In this document: positions 41,618-49,142 of the stretch, piece after piece
How the letters are laid out: each line of letters begins with the position of its first letter
Numbering within the stretch: position 1 is the first letter of the stretch
IMG/VR virus record: IMGVR_UViG_3300033143_002031
Coordinates: 120,745 to 184,744 of that record
Source of the DNA: a virus
Strand: one strand, 5' to 3'
DNA: 64,000 bases
Notes under the pieces: generated by a model
Database searches by the model: none
Told to the model about the DNA's origin: nothing
The model's input: the letters and a program-made list of their open reading frames with translations, nothing else
Made by a program: the position numbers and the translations under genes

Positions 41618-41977
41618 ATGGCTAGCTATTTCAATAAAACTCGTGGCCTGGTCACCGTCTCTCTCAAAGACGGGGCGTCGTCGGTCGTCGGACCGAAGCA
41701 GACGATGATCGTCTCGCCGGAACAGGACGGGTCGGCTAGCCTCCACGCGATGGTGCGCCGGGGACTGCTCATTCGGCTCAAGGAAAAGCCCCCGAAGGTC
41801 GTTCTCGCGCCCGAGCCGGCACCCGCCCCGAAGCCTTTGGTCTCCGAGGAGCCGGAAGTACCTTCCCTGAAGTGGAGCAAACCCCAACTGATGGATCACT
41901 CCGAAGCCATGGGCTTGGAAGTTCCGTCTAGCTGGACTAAGGTGGAGATCCTGGAGGCGATCGAGGAGGCGGGTTGA
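41618..41977 (+). CDS. Structural protein with C-terminal HeH/SAP-like motif
   Basis: A 119-residue protein. The first 60 residues form strands (RGLVTVSLKDG, QTMIVSPEQDG), the middle is Pro/Ala-rich linker, and the C-terminus (about 85-119) is LKWSKPQLMDHSEAMGLEVP then WTKVEILEAIEEAG. That ending is very similar to the end of the protein at 37296. It may be a virion protein tied to DNA or a partner through this module. Confidence 0.6.
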   Translation: MASYFNKTRGLVTVSLKDGASSVVGPKQTMIVSPEQDGSASLHAMVRRGLLIRLKEKPPKVVLAPEPAPAPKPLVSEEPEVPSLKWSKPQLMDHSEAMGLEVPSSWTKVEILEAIEEAG

Positions 41978-42036
41978 TGACGATCACGATCAAGAAAACT
42001 TCGAGGCGCAACGGTCGCCAACAGAGGAGGAACTAG
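41977..42036 (+). CDS. Possible 19-residue basic peptide
   Basis: An ATG at 41977 overlaps the previous stop (ATGA) and gives MTITIKKTSRRNGRQQRRN. It is Arg-rich. It ends four bases before the sheath ATG and includes the sheath gene's AGGAGG. It might be a translational coupler more than a functional protein. Confidence 0.3.
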   Translation: MTITIKKTSRRNGRQQRRN

Positions 42037-42039
42037 GCC

Positions 42040-44631
42040 ATGGCTGAAATTCTGTCGCCAGGCGTGTTCATCGAGGAGGTTCCGAGCGCCGTTCAGGTCG
42101 TGCAGCCGGTCTCCACGTCGAACATGGGTATCGTCGGTGCGACTCAGAGAGGCCCCACGGATGAGGCGACTCTGGTCACGTCGTTCGCGCAGTTCACACG
42201 TGTCTTTGGCGAGTTGATCGCCTATTCGAGGACCGGCCTCTCCATGGCCGCGTACTTCTCGAACGGTGGTCGGAGGGCCTACGTCGTTCGGGTCATGCCC
42301 GGCGATGCTGTCGAAGCCGGAACGGATCAGTCCGCTCCCTCGGCCTACGACAAGGGCCAGGTCACGAGTGCTCGGAGAGATTTCCAGTGCAACATCGGCG
42401 ATGGCGTTACGGCGGCGGTCACCGAACTGGTGCTCACCCCGACCGCGCTCATCACCGACCTCGTGGCGGAGCCCGGCGTGGCCGGGATCACCTTCCGGTG
42501 GCGCTCGGATGACGTCCCCGTCGTGGCAGAGCCCCTGTTCGATCGAGACGGCATCACTCCTCTCATACAGGATACGATCGGCCACCCGGACGATGCGGTC
42601 CCGTCGTCGCACTACGAGGGCCTTGTCGTCACGTCCATGCCGACTGACGGGGTGGACTCCGCACTGCCGAGCATTTCACCGCAGGGCACGATCACGCTCA
42701 ACTGGTTGAATCAGGTCAGTGGGGCGGTGACCCTGACCCTGTTGCAGGTAGGTACGACGATGCGTGCGACGGGTGCGACGGGGGCTGGATCGACTGCATA
42801 CCTGGACCTCGTGACAGGCTTCCTCACCATGACGTTCGTCGGGGCGGACCGGCCCATCGTGGGTGACGACGGGAACCCGATCACCCTCGACTTCACGCCC
42901 GAGACGGTCGTGCGGTCAATCTCCGATGACGGCAGCGGGACCATCCTGGACACCGGGGCGATCCTCACGGCGGCCGGTTCGGTCGATTACGTCGGCGTGA
43001 CGGCGGGGGCCTATGCCTTCACCGCAGACGCCGGCTACGAGCCCGGGGATGGTTGCCCGATCCTCTGCAACTACGATGTCCAGGCGTGGGATGTTAGCCC
43101 GGTGTCGGTCGGGACGTGGGCCAACGACATGCTCGTGGAGTGCATCGGCAACGATGACTACTACGACGTCCTGACGGACACGTACACCCGCTACAACGTC
43201 AACATCCGTCTCCTCAACTCCTCGACTGGCCTCTACGACATCGTGGAGACCTACGAGGAGATTACCTTCACCGATGCCACGTCGGCGCAGTACTTCCCCG
43301 ACGTGCTCAACGACCTGTCCGACCTCATCGACGTCGTGGAGCCCGCGCTCAACGGCGAGGGGCCGACGCAACTCGACGGTGAAGCGCGGAGTCAGGTCGT
43401 CGCAGGCGGCGACAACCTCATCAGCAACAGGTACATCGGCACCGTGCTCCTGGACGTCCCGGTCGTGCCCCGCTCCTTCCAGTTGGACTGGACGGACGAC
43501 ACGAGTACGGCCCGGAGAATCACAGATGACGGTGCAGGAAACCTCATCGGCGATGTGGACGGTGCGGGCAACAACACCATCACCTACGCCACGGGTGTGA
43601 TCGATGTTCTGCTCTCGAATCCGATCGCACAGTACCAACTTGTGTCGGCGGTGTTCCGGACGACCTCCGAAGAGGACAGCCACCTTGACGGGTTCGCTGG
43701 CGGAACGGACGGCACGTTCGATGCCACGAACTACGGCCGGAGCCAGTTCACGTCGATCATCCTGGAACCAAACTTCCAGGGTCTCTACGCTCTGAACAAG
43801 ATCGAGGAACTGATGCAGGTCTGCATCCCGGACTTCGCCGGGGACGTGCAGATCACGAAAGACCTGATCGACTACGTGGACAGCCGCGAGGTGCTGCCTT
43901 CGGGCGGCGACCGCTTCGCTCTCCTCATGGTCCCGCAGGGCTCCTCGGCGCAAGAGGCGGTGGACTTCCTGCGGATCGACGTCGGGCAGTACTCGAAGTT
44001 CGCGGCCATGTACTGGCCGTGGGTCAAGGTCGCCGATCCGCTCGCGGACAACCGCCCGGTCGTCTTCCCGCCCCTCGGTCACCTCGCGGGCATCTACGCG
44101 AGGACGGATTCGACTCGCAACGTGGGCAAGGTCCCGGCTGGCACCGTGGACGGCGCTCTGAGTTTCCTCGTCGGGCTGGAGATCGACTCGATCAGCCAGG
44201 GCGAGCGCGATGTCGTGTACCCGGCGCGGATCAACCCGCTGGTGTCCGGCCCGCAGACCGGCCTCGCCGTGTGGGGTGCCAGGACGATCTCTCTCCAGTC
44301 GGAGTGGAGGTACATCAACGCCCGGCGGCTCTTCATGTTCGTGGAGAAGTCGGTCTACAACGCCACGCACTGGATCGTCTTCGAGAACAACGGTCCGGGA
44401 CTGTGGGCGAGGGTCAAGGCCCAGATTCAGGGCTTCCTCACCAATCTCTTCAACGATGGGCTCTTCGCGGGTACCACGCCTTCGCAGGCATTCTTCGTCA
44501 CCGTGGACGAGTCGAACAACGACGCCGCCTCGATCGACGCGGGTCAGGTGATCATCGACGTAGGGATCGCGCCGAACAAGCCCGCCGAGTTCGTCCGGTT
44601 CCGCTTCCAGCAGAAGACGCTGGATAGCTAG
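42040..44631 (+). CDS. Tail sheath protein
   Basis: An 863-residue contractile sheath. The N-terminus EILSPGVFIEEVPSAVQ and the following GIVGATQRGP are the hallmark of sheath proteins, and the C-terminal YINARRLFMFVEKSV segment is also typical. It is longer than the T4 sheath (about 660 residues), with insertions between about 90 and 470 that are mostly strands and could lie on the tail surface. It contracts to drive the tube through the cell envelope and defines this phage as a myovirus. AGGAGG precedes the ATG. Confidence 0.93.
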   Translation: MAEILSPGVFIEEVPSAVQVVQPVSTSNMGIVGATQRGPTDEATLVTSFAQFTRVFGELIAYSRTGLSMAAYFSNGGRRAYVVRVMPGDAVEAGTDQSAPSAYDKGQVTSARRDFQCNIGDGVTAAVTELVLTPTALITDLVAEPGVAGITFRWRSDDVPVVAEPLFDRDGITPLIQDTIGHPDDAVPSSHYEGLVVTSMPTDGVDSALPSISPQGTITLNWLNQVSGAVTLTLLQVGTTMRATGATGAGSTAYLDLVTGFLTMTFVGADRPIVGDDGNPITLDFTPETVVRSISDDGSGTILDTGAILTAAGSVDYVGVTAGAYAFTADAGYEPGDGCPILCNYDVQAWDVSPVSVGTWANDMLVECIGNDDYYDVLTDTYTRYNVNIRLLNSSTGLYDIVETYEEITFTDATSAQYFPDVLNDLSDLIDVVEPALNGEGPTQLDGEARSQVVAGGDNLISNRYIGTVLLDVPVVPRSFQLDWTDDTSTARRITDDGAGNLIGDVDGAGNNTITYATGVIDVLLSNPIAQYQLVSAVFRTTSEEDSHLDGFAGGTDGTFDATNYGRSQFTSIILEPNFQGLYALNKIEELMQVCIPDFAGDVQITKDLIDYVDSREVLPSGGDRFALLMVPQGSSAQEAVDFLRIDVGQYSKFAAMYWPWVKVADPLADNRPVVFPPLGHLAGIYARTDSTRNVGKVPAGTVDGALSFLVGLEIDSISQGERDVVYPARINPLVSGPQTGLAVWGARTISLQSEWRYINARRLFMFVEKSVYNATHWIVFENNGPGLWARVKAQIQGFLTNLFNDGLFAGTTPSQAFFVTVDESNNDAASIDAGQVIIDVGIAPNKPAEFVRFRFQQKTLDS

Positions 44632-44651
44632 GAGTACGAGGGAGGAATCCG

Positions 44652-44999
44652 ATGCTGGTAACTTTCACGAACGCAGGCACCGAGGAAATCTTCATCAGCC
44701 TGCTCTACAAGCAACTCGCGGTTGGCGAGGCTGTCACGGTCTCCAAGTCCAGGTCGGAACTCGACCAGGAGCAACCCCTGAAGTCGCTGATCCAGGCTGG
44801 CACGATCGTCCTCGCCTTCACGGAGGAGGACGGCGACGATGCGCAGGTCGGCACCGAGCCGAACCCGGAGTTCTCGGACGCATCGCGGCCGGCGGCGACG
44901 GCGTGGCCGATCTTCGCGGCCATCTGGAACACGTCGGACAACGCGCTCAACTGGTCCGACGGGGCTGCGTGGCGCGACGCGGCTGGCGTCATCACCTGA
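44652..44999 (+). CDS. Small structural protein after sheath
   Basis: A 115-residue protein. N-terminal strands, then an acidic middle, and a C-terminal WNTSDNALNWSDGAAWRDAAG segment that occurs often in phage virion proteins. The GGAGG site precedes the ATG. It probably belongs to the tail. The exact role is unknown. The 102 bases after it hold an imperfect ACGACC/GGTCGT inverted repeat. Confidence 0.55.
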   Translation: MLVTFTNAGTEEIFISLLYKQLAVGEAVTVSKSRSELDQEQPLKSLIQAGTIVLAFTEEDGDDAQVGTEPNPEFSDASRPAATAWPIFAAIWNTSDNALNWSDGAAWRDAAGVIT

Positions 45000-45101
45000 T
45001 AGGTGAGGACGACCGTGGTACTCCCTGCCGGTAGGTCGTGAAAACTCGACTGGACCAACAGGGGGATCGTACTGTAGGTTTGAGGTAAGGGAGGCTGTCA
45101 C

Positions 45102-45632
45102 ATGGCGCGGCCAGTTGCAGAAGACTTTCTCCACTCGATGCGGTTTCACGTCGAGGTTGTCGACGGGTCCCGGCCGGACGCGAGCTTCGGTCCCCCGGAG
45201 GCCGGCTTCTCCATGTGCTCGGTTCCCGAGGCCACTGCGGAAGCGGTCGAGTACAAGGAAGGCACGTACATCTACACCAGGAAGCAGCCGGGCAACACCA
45301 CGTTTGCGGACATCTCGATGTCCCGTGGCGTGGCGATCACCGACTCCGCCTTCTGGCAGTGGATGAAGATCGTCATCGAGGGCGCAGGGGAGTACCGGCA
45401 GGACATCCGGATCAAGCACTATCACCGGGAGGAGGCACTCACCGGGGATGTGGCAGGGAACTTGACGGCGATCCCGATCGAACGTGAGGCGGCGCGTACC
45501 TACGTGATCTTCAACGCCTTCCCGTCCCGTCACAAGGTGGCTGGTGATCTCGACGCCACGGCGTCCGAAATCTCCATCATGGAACTCGATCTGGCGTTCG
45601 AGTACTACAACCTGGTCATCCACACCGGCTAG
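45102..45632 (+). CDS. Tail tube protein (T4 gp19-like)
   Basis: A 176-residue tail tube protein. The gp19 pattern is clear: FHVEVVDGSRPDASFG, SVPEATAEAVEYKEGT, NTTFADISMSRG, FWQWM and PSRHKVAGDLDATASEISIMELDLAFE. Stacked hexamers of this protein form the inner tube. A strong terminator follows the gene. The gene at 45705 is a paralogue. GGGAGG precedes the ATG. Confidence 0.88.
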   Translation: MARPVAEDFLHSMRFHVEVVDGSRPDASFGPPEAGFSMCSVPEATAEAVEYKEGTYIYTRKQPGNTTFADISMSRGVAITDSAFWQWMKIVIEGAGEYRQDIRIKHYHREEALTGDVAGNLTAIPIEREAARTYVIFNAFPSRHKVAGDLDATASEISIMELDLAFEYYNLVIHTG

Positions 45633-45637
45633 TAGAG

Positions 45638-45675
45638 AGGCCGTGGTGCCGCTTCGGCGGGGCTGCGGCCTTTTC
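45638..45675 (+). terminator. Rho-independent terminator with TTCG loop
   Basis: A 15-bp stem (one mismatch) runs from 45638 to 45671 with a TTCG tetraloop near its centre, followed by TTTTC. It lies directly after the tube stop codon and before the second tube gene, which would then be expressed less. Confidence 0.85.
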
Positions 45676-45704
45676 TGCGTAGGGGCTTACCTAAGAGTTG
45701 ACAG

Positions 45705-46499
45705 ATGACGCGATCGAACCTGACCGACTATTTGCAGAACTACCCGTTCTGGCTTATGGACATCGCGCCGATCGAGCCCCTTTCGTATCCTCTCTTCACG
45801 CCCCTGCTCGGTTTTTCTGCGATCACGGCACCTGAGATCAACGTCGAGATACAGGACATCACCGAGGCAAACTGGTTCTTCAAGCGCAAGGTGGTCAAGG
45901 GTGGCGACGTCTCCAACATGACCCTCATGCGCGCCTCGAAGTGGTACGACGGGGACTTCTACAAGTGGGTGCTGGCGGCCCTCGCTGGGAACACGGGCGG
46001 CCGAGGGGCCATTCACGCGCTGGCGGTGGGTGGAGCTACCCCCCGTCGTGACCTGCTCTTGGTTCACTTCATGTCCAGGAGCCCTCTTCCGGCGGGGGCG
46101 GCCGTCTCATCGGTAGCGGCTGCTGGCGTGCTGGCGCTACAAGGCACCTCTACGGCCCTTACCGCCGGGGGCGCCTCGTCCTTACTGTCTGGGGCTGCTA
46201 TCGGTGGAGCAGCCGCCATAGCAAGCTCTATCGCGTCTTCTGGGGTAGGTGCCCCGCTCGGTCCCTTCGAGTTCGCTCCTCGTGTCCCAGCCAAGGCGTG
46301 GGTGCTCTACGGGTGCGTACCGGCCCGCTACAAGGCCGCAGGGGACTTCGATGCTACAGACGGCGGCATCTCGCTTCAGGAGTTGGAGATTGCCGTGGAG
46401 TCCTGGGATGAACTATCGCTCGGTAGCGACGTGACTACCGCTGCCGTTGCCATGGGCGTTGCGATTGCGGATGCGGTGCGAACGCCGAGGGCGGAGTAG
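45705..46499 (+). CDS. Second tube-family protein with hydrophobic insertion
   Basis: A 264-residue paralogue of the tube protein. It shares the core: VEIQDITEANWFFKRKVVKGG, FYKWVLAALAG and PARYKAAGDFDATDGGISLQELEIAVESW. Between the two halves it has an insertion of about 60 residues (about 128-188) made of Ala, Gly, Ser and Leu with no charge over long stretches. This part could be a surface or membrane-contacting loop. Such a paralogue may start the tube at the baseplate or end it. It has no ribosome site of note. It lies after the terminator. Confidence 0.7.
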   Translation: MTRSNLTDYLQNYPFWLMDIAPIEPLSYPLFTPLLGFSAITAPEINVEIQDITEANWFFKRKVVKGGDVSNMTLMRASKWYDGDFYKWVLAALAGNTGGRGAIHALAVGGATPRRDLLLVHFMSRSPLPAGAAVSSVAAAGVLALQGTSTALTAGGASSLLSGAAIGGAAAIASSIASSGVGAPLGPFEFAPRVPAKAWVLYGCVPARYKAAGDFDATDGGISLQELEIAVESWDELSLGSDVTTAAVAMGVAIADAVRTPRAE

Positions 46500-46502
46500 A
46501 CC

Positions 46503-46694
46503 ATGGGCAACGACTGGGAAGACCTGGACACTGAGAAGCTACTTCGCAAGAACCGGGAGCAGCGCGAGCAGACCACCTCGGGCGGCGTGGGAGGCTACGA
46601 GAGGCCGCTCGGAGGCCCGCTCCGTCCCGCTGTCCCTGTACCGCCCTACGAGCCCGTCGAGACACTGAAGAAGAAGAAGGCGAAGAAGCGGTAG
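46503..46694 (+). CDS. Small protein, possible tail accessory
   Basis: A 63-residue protein, polar, with NDWEDLDTEKLLRKNREQRE then a Gly/Pro-rich part and a KKKKAKK tail. ATG 46503 is three bases after the previous stop. Function unknown. Confidence 0.5.
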   Translation: MGNDWEDLDTEKLLRKNREQREQTTSGGVGGYERPLGGPLRPAVPVPPYEPVETLKKKKAKKR

Positions 46695-46718
46695 GGGCCG
46701 AGGGCCTTGCGCTGAGAG

Positions 46719-46748
46719 TTTGATGCGATTGGCTTTACATCAAATATG
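46719..46748 (+). promoter_or_regulatory. Promoter with TTTGATG/CATCAAA inverted repeat
   Basis: TTTGATG (46719-46725) and CATCAAA (46738-46744) form a 7-bp inverted repeat with a 12-bp spacer. The left arm overlaps a -35-like TTGATG, and AATATG at 46743-46748 could be the -10 box (17-bp spacer). The stretch is much more AT-rich than its surroundings. The gene it precedes encodes a ribbon-helix-helix-like protein, so it may be autoregulated. Confidence 0.5.
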
Positions 46749-46763
46749 CAGTAAAAGGAGTGC

Positions 46764-47348
46764 ATGATGGACGATAGAGCGGAGATCCTGAAGGCGACGG
46801 CGGCTGACAGGGAGGAGGCGTGGGCCACGCGGGTGCATGATGCCTGCGGAGGTCACTGCTCCAACTGCGGCTCGACCGAGCGCCTGAAGGTGGGGATGAT
46901 CGTTCCGAAGGAGTCTGGAGGGCGGGAGGTCGTGAGCAACGGGACGCTCCTTTGCCGGACGTGTGAGTTGGCCCGGGAGATCAGCCTGAAGGTTCCCCAG
47001 CCCGCGTCAGGGGAGCACACGAGGCCGATCAACTTTTTCGTAAGCCAGGAACTCCACGCGAAACTCCAGAACGGGCTGGCCACCGACTACGGGTTCCGTA
47101 GCGTGTCGGCGCTGGTGCGCTTTCTGATGGCGAAGTTCGTGGGGGACGCTGACCAGTTCGATGACCTCGGCCTCTACCAGGACGGCGGCTCGGACGTGAA
47201 GGTCAACGTCTGGGTAGGGCGCGACGTGTACGCCTCCTTCAAGGCGATCACGGATAGGAACGGGATGACGGTGACAGAGACCCTGAAGGGCCTTATCCGG
47301 ATGTACGAGTCGGAGGCCCGGAGCATCGTAGGGAGGACGAGAGCATGA
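46764..47348 (+). CDS. HNH-like zinc finger plus ribbon-helix-helix-like protein
   Basis: A 194-residue protein. Residues about 25-70 resemble a degenerate HNH/zinc domain (CGGHCSNCGS and LLCRTCE), but the His core of the nuclease is not obvious. Two ribbon-helix-helix-like parts follow: NFFVSQELHAKLQNG with VSALVRFLMAKFV, and VNVWVGRDVYASFKAITDRNG with VTETLKGLIRMYESE. It probably binds DNA, perhaps the inverted repeat at 46719 upstream of its own gene. Sitting within the tail genes with its own promoter suggests an insertion. The ATG at 46767 is an equal alternative start. Confidence 0.6.
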   Translation: MMDDRAEILKATAADREEAWATRVHDACGGHCSNCGSTERLKVGMIVPKESGGREVVSNGTLLCRTCELAREISLKVPQPASGEHTRPINFFVSQELHAKLQNGLATDYGFRSVSALVRFLMAKFVGDADQFDDLGLYQDGGSDVKVNVWVGRDVYASFKAITDRNGMTVTETLKGLIRMYESEARSIVGRTRA

Positions 47349-48199
47349 GCGGCGAAGAGCATCTCCAAGACGAACTCGACGACGAGCCCCCGCAAGCTCC
47401 GGTAGGTGGTGCGATCGAGCGCATCCACACCGTGAACCAGATGGAGACCGCGAAGGGCTCGAACGGCATCTTCGAGTTGCCTTGTGGCTACCTCGATCCT
47501 CGAACGCAGGAACTCCACACCGAAGTGCAGGTCCAGGAGATCACGGGTAACGAGGAGGACATGCTGGCCTCTCAGCAAGTGCCCTCGGCTCTGAAGATCT
47601 CGAACCTGCTCGCTGGGTGTGTGGTGCGTATCGGAACCGAGACGGACAAGGGACTCATCTCCGGCATGGTGCAGAACCTCACGGTAGGGGATCGAGTTTT
47701 CCTCGTCTTCGCCATCCGTCGTGTGACGCTCGGCGACGAACTGCCGGTCCGGGAGAAGTGTCCCGAGTGCAAGACCACGACGCTCTTCATGGTGGACCTC
47801 GCCGAAGACCTCACCTCGCGGCCCATGAAGGACCCGACCAAGCGTATCTTCGACGTCACGCTTCCCTCGGGCACGCCGGCCAGGTTCCGCGTCTCGACAG
47901 GGCACGACGAGGCGGCCCTCGCGAAGCTCGTGAAGCGGCAGAAGCACAAGTCCGACGCGCTGTCGCAGTCGCTCCTCATGAGGCTGGAGATGCTGGGGGA
48001 TGAAAAGCCCACCCTCAAGATGGTAAAGTCCCTGGGGATGCGAGATCGGAACTTCCTCCGAGACCAGTTCCAGGAGGTGGAGGGAGGCGTAGACACGGCG
48101 TTGGAGTTGGAGTGCCCGTCGTGTGGACACGAGTGGGAGAAAGATCTGGACCTGAGCGCGGCAAATTTTTTCTTCCCTGGGGGTCGGCGGAAGCCTTAG
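47345..48199 (+). CDS. Tail assembly chaperone/baseplate protein (T4 gp26-like), short form
   Basis: A 284-residue protein with a strand IFELPCGYLDP at the start, a long helix with VPSALKISNLLAGCV, GDRVFLVFAIRRVTLG and a zinc site (CPEC and CPSC). It matches the T4 baseplate/tail assembly chaperone-type family placed before tape measure genes. Near its end is the slippery A AAT TTT at 48163, and the short form stops after AANFFFPGGRRKP. The ATG overlaps the previous stop (ATGA). In such phages the short and frameshifted forms coat the tape measure during assembly. Confidence 0.7.
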   Translation: MSGEEHLQDELDDEPPQAPVGGAIERIHTVNQMETAKGSNGIFELPCGYLDPRTQELHTEVQVQEITGNEEDMLASQQVPSALKISNLLAGCVVRIGTETDKGLISGMVQNLTVGDRVFLVFAIRRVTLGDELPVREKCPECKTTTLFMVDLAEDLTSRPMKDPTKRIFDVTLPSGTPARFRVSTGHDEAALAKLVKRQKHKSDALSQSLLMRLEMLGDEKPTLKMVKSLGMRDRNFLRDQFQEVEGGVDTALELECPSCGHEWEKDLDLSAANFFFPGGRRKP

Positions 48200-48378
48200 A
48201 GAAGGAAATCTTCTTTCTGATGGAGTGCTGGACAGGTCTCTCCTACGAGTCGATCATGGGTATGCCGGTGACCCGGCGCCACCGCCTCATGCTCGAAAAG
48301 AGCAACTTGGAGCGGAGGCGGCAGCAGGACCACCAGGCAGCGATGCAACGGGCGAAGTCGCGGTCCCGTCGCAGGTAG
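47345..48378 (+). CDS. Tail assembly chaperone, long form by -1 frameshift
   Basis: A -1 shift at A AAT TTT (48163-48169) joins the upstream frame to a second open frame ending at TAG 48376-48378. The extra part is about 70 residues (ALEKEIFFLMECWTGLSYES then MGMPVTRRHRLMLEKSNLERR). The helix and MPVxRR signature is what T4-like families carry at their C-terminus, so the fused product resembles the full-length family better than the short form. The downstream frame has no ribosome site of its own. The tape measure gene follows beyond an HNH gene, the usual place for this cassette. Confidence 0.65.
48163..48169 (+). other. Programmed -1 ribosomal frameshift site A AAT TTT
   Basis: The heptamer A AAT TTT, in frame gcA AAT TTT, has the X XXY YYZ form and is followed by two more T residues. 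Slipping back one base reads AAA TTT and continues in the frame of the chaperone extension. A CCTGGGGG...CGGCGG stretch follows closely and could form structure. Confidence 0.65.
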
Positions 48379-48408
48379 GAGGGCGCAGTGGGCTTGAACT
48401 GGGCAGTG

Positions 48409-49107
48409 CTACTCGTGGTTGCGGAACTTACCGCGAACCCAGTTCAGGATGGTTACGTCCGACACTTGGAACTCCTCGGCCAGGGCTCGGCTGCTCTCAC
48501 CGTTTCTGTGTCGTTGGATGACGTGTTGAACGGCGTCGTCTCCGATGCGCCTCAGAACGTCGTTCCTGGTCTGGTGGTAGGTCTGAGAAGGGGTGATCGG
48601 CCCTCCAGCGTGTTTCCATGTCTTCCCTGTGCATACGGACGAGATGCAGGTGGGTGTAACACCGTGCTCTTTTGCCAGCGTCGTCAGGTGCTCTCCTTCG
48701 GCCCGGTGTTTTCGGATACTGACGACGTCTTCGGCGCAGAGCTTTTCTCCCGGCCTGGTGCGTCCGAGGGTCTGGAAAGCGTGGAGGGTGTTTTCCCGAC
48801 AGGTGATGGCCTCCAGGTTTTCCAGGTGGTTGTCGTCCTTGATCCCGTTGATGTGGTTGATTACGTATCCTGTTGGGATAGGCCCCTCGAAGGCTTCCCA
48901 AACGAGTCGATGAACGCGGCGTCCTATGGGATTGGTGCCTGGTCGCGACAACCCTACTTGGTGGTACCCGTCCCTGGAGTGGGTGAGTTTCAAGAGTCGC
49001 CCTGCTTTGGTTCGAGTGACCGAGGTGAGGCGGCGCACACGCCCTCGATCGGAGACCTCGTAGGTGTCAGGCAACTCAGGAACGGGCTTCCAGGTCTCTG
49101 TAGTCAT
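48409..49107 (-). CDS. HNH homing endonuclease with NUMOD4 and HTH (minus strand)
   Basis: The only convincing minus-strand gene; 232 residues. It starts with a NUMOD4-type motif (ETWKPVPELPDTYEVSDRGR), continues with the HNH_3 core (HRLVWEAFEGPIPTGYVINH, NGIKDDNHLENLEAITCREN), and ends with two helix-turn-helix-like DNA-binding parts (LAKEHGVTPTCISSVCTG and LAEEFQVSDVTILNWV). All HNH residues appear intact. It stands alone between the tail chaperone and the tape measure, in opposite orientation, as free-standing homing genes often do. The start at 49107 is chosen because NUMOD4 begins there; an upstream ATG is in frame. Confidence 0.85.
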   Translation of the reverse strand: MTTETWKPVPELPDTYEVSDRGRVRRLTSVTRTKAGRLLKLTHSRDGYHQVGLSRPGTNPIGRRVHRLVWEAFEGPIPTGYVINHINGIKDDNHLENLEAITCRENTLHAFQTLGRTRPGEKLCAEDVVSIRKHRAEGEHLTTLAKEHGVTPTCISSVCTGKTWKHAGGPITPSQTYHQTRNDVLRRIGDDAVQHVIQRHRNGESSRALAEEFQVSDVTILNWVRGKFRNHE

Positions 49108-49142
49108 GAGCCCAGTGTATCGCAAAACAGAAAGGGATGCAC

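Noticed and set aside
41977-42036. Strong call of the 19-residue peptide as a functional gene
   Set aside because: It is very short and its end is mostly the sheath gene's ribosome site, so it is listed only at low confidence.
45697-45704. TTGACA just before the second tube gene as a promoter
   Set aside because: No -10 box is found 16-18 bases downstream, which would also lie inside the gene.
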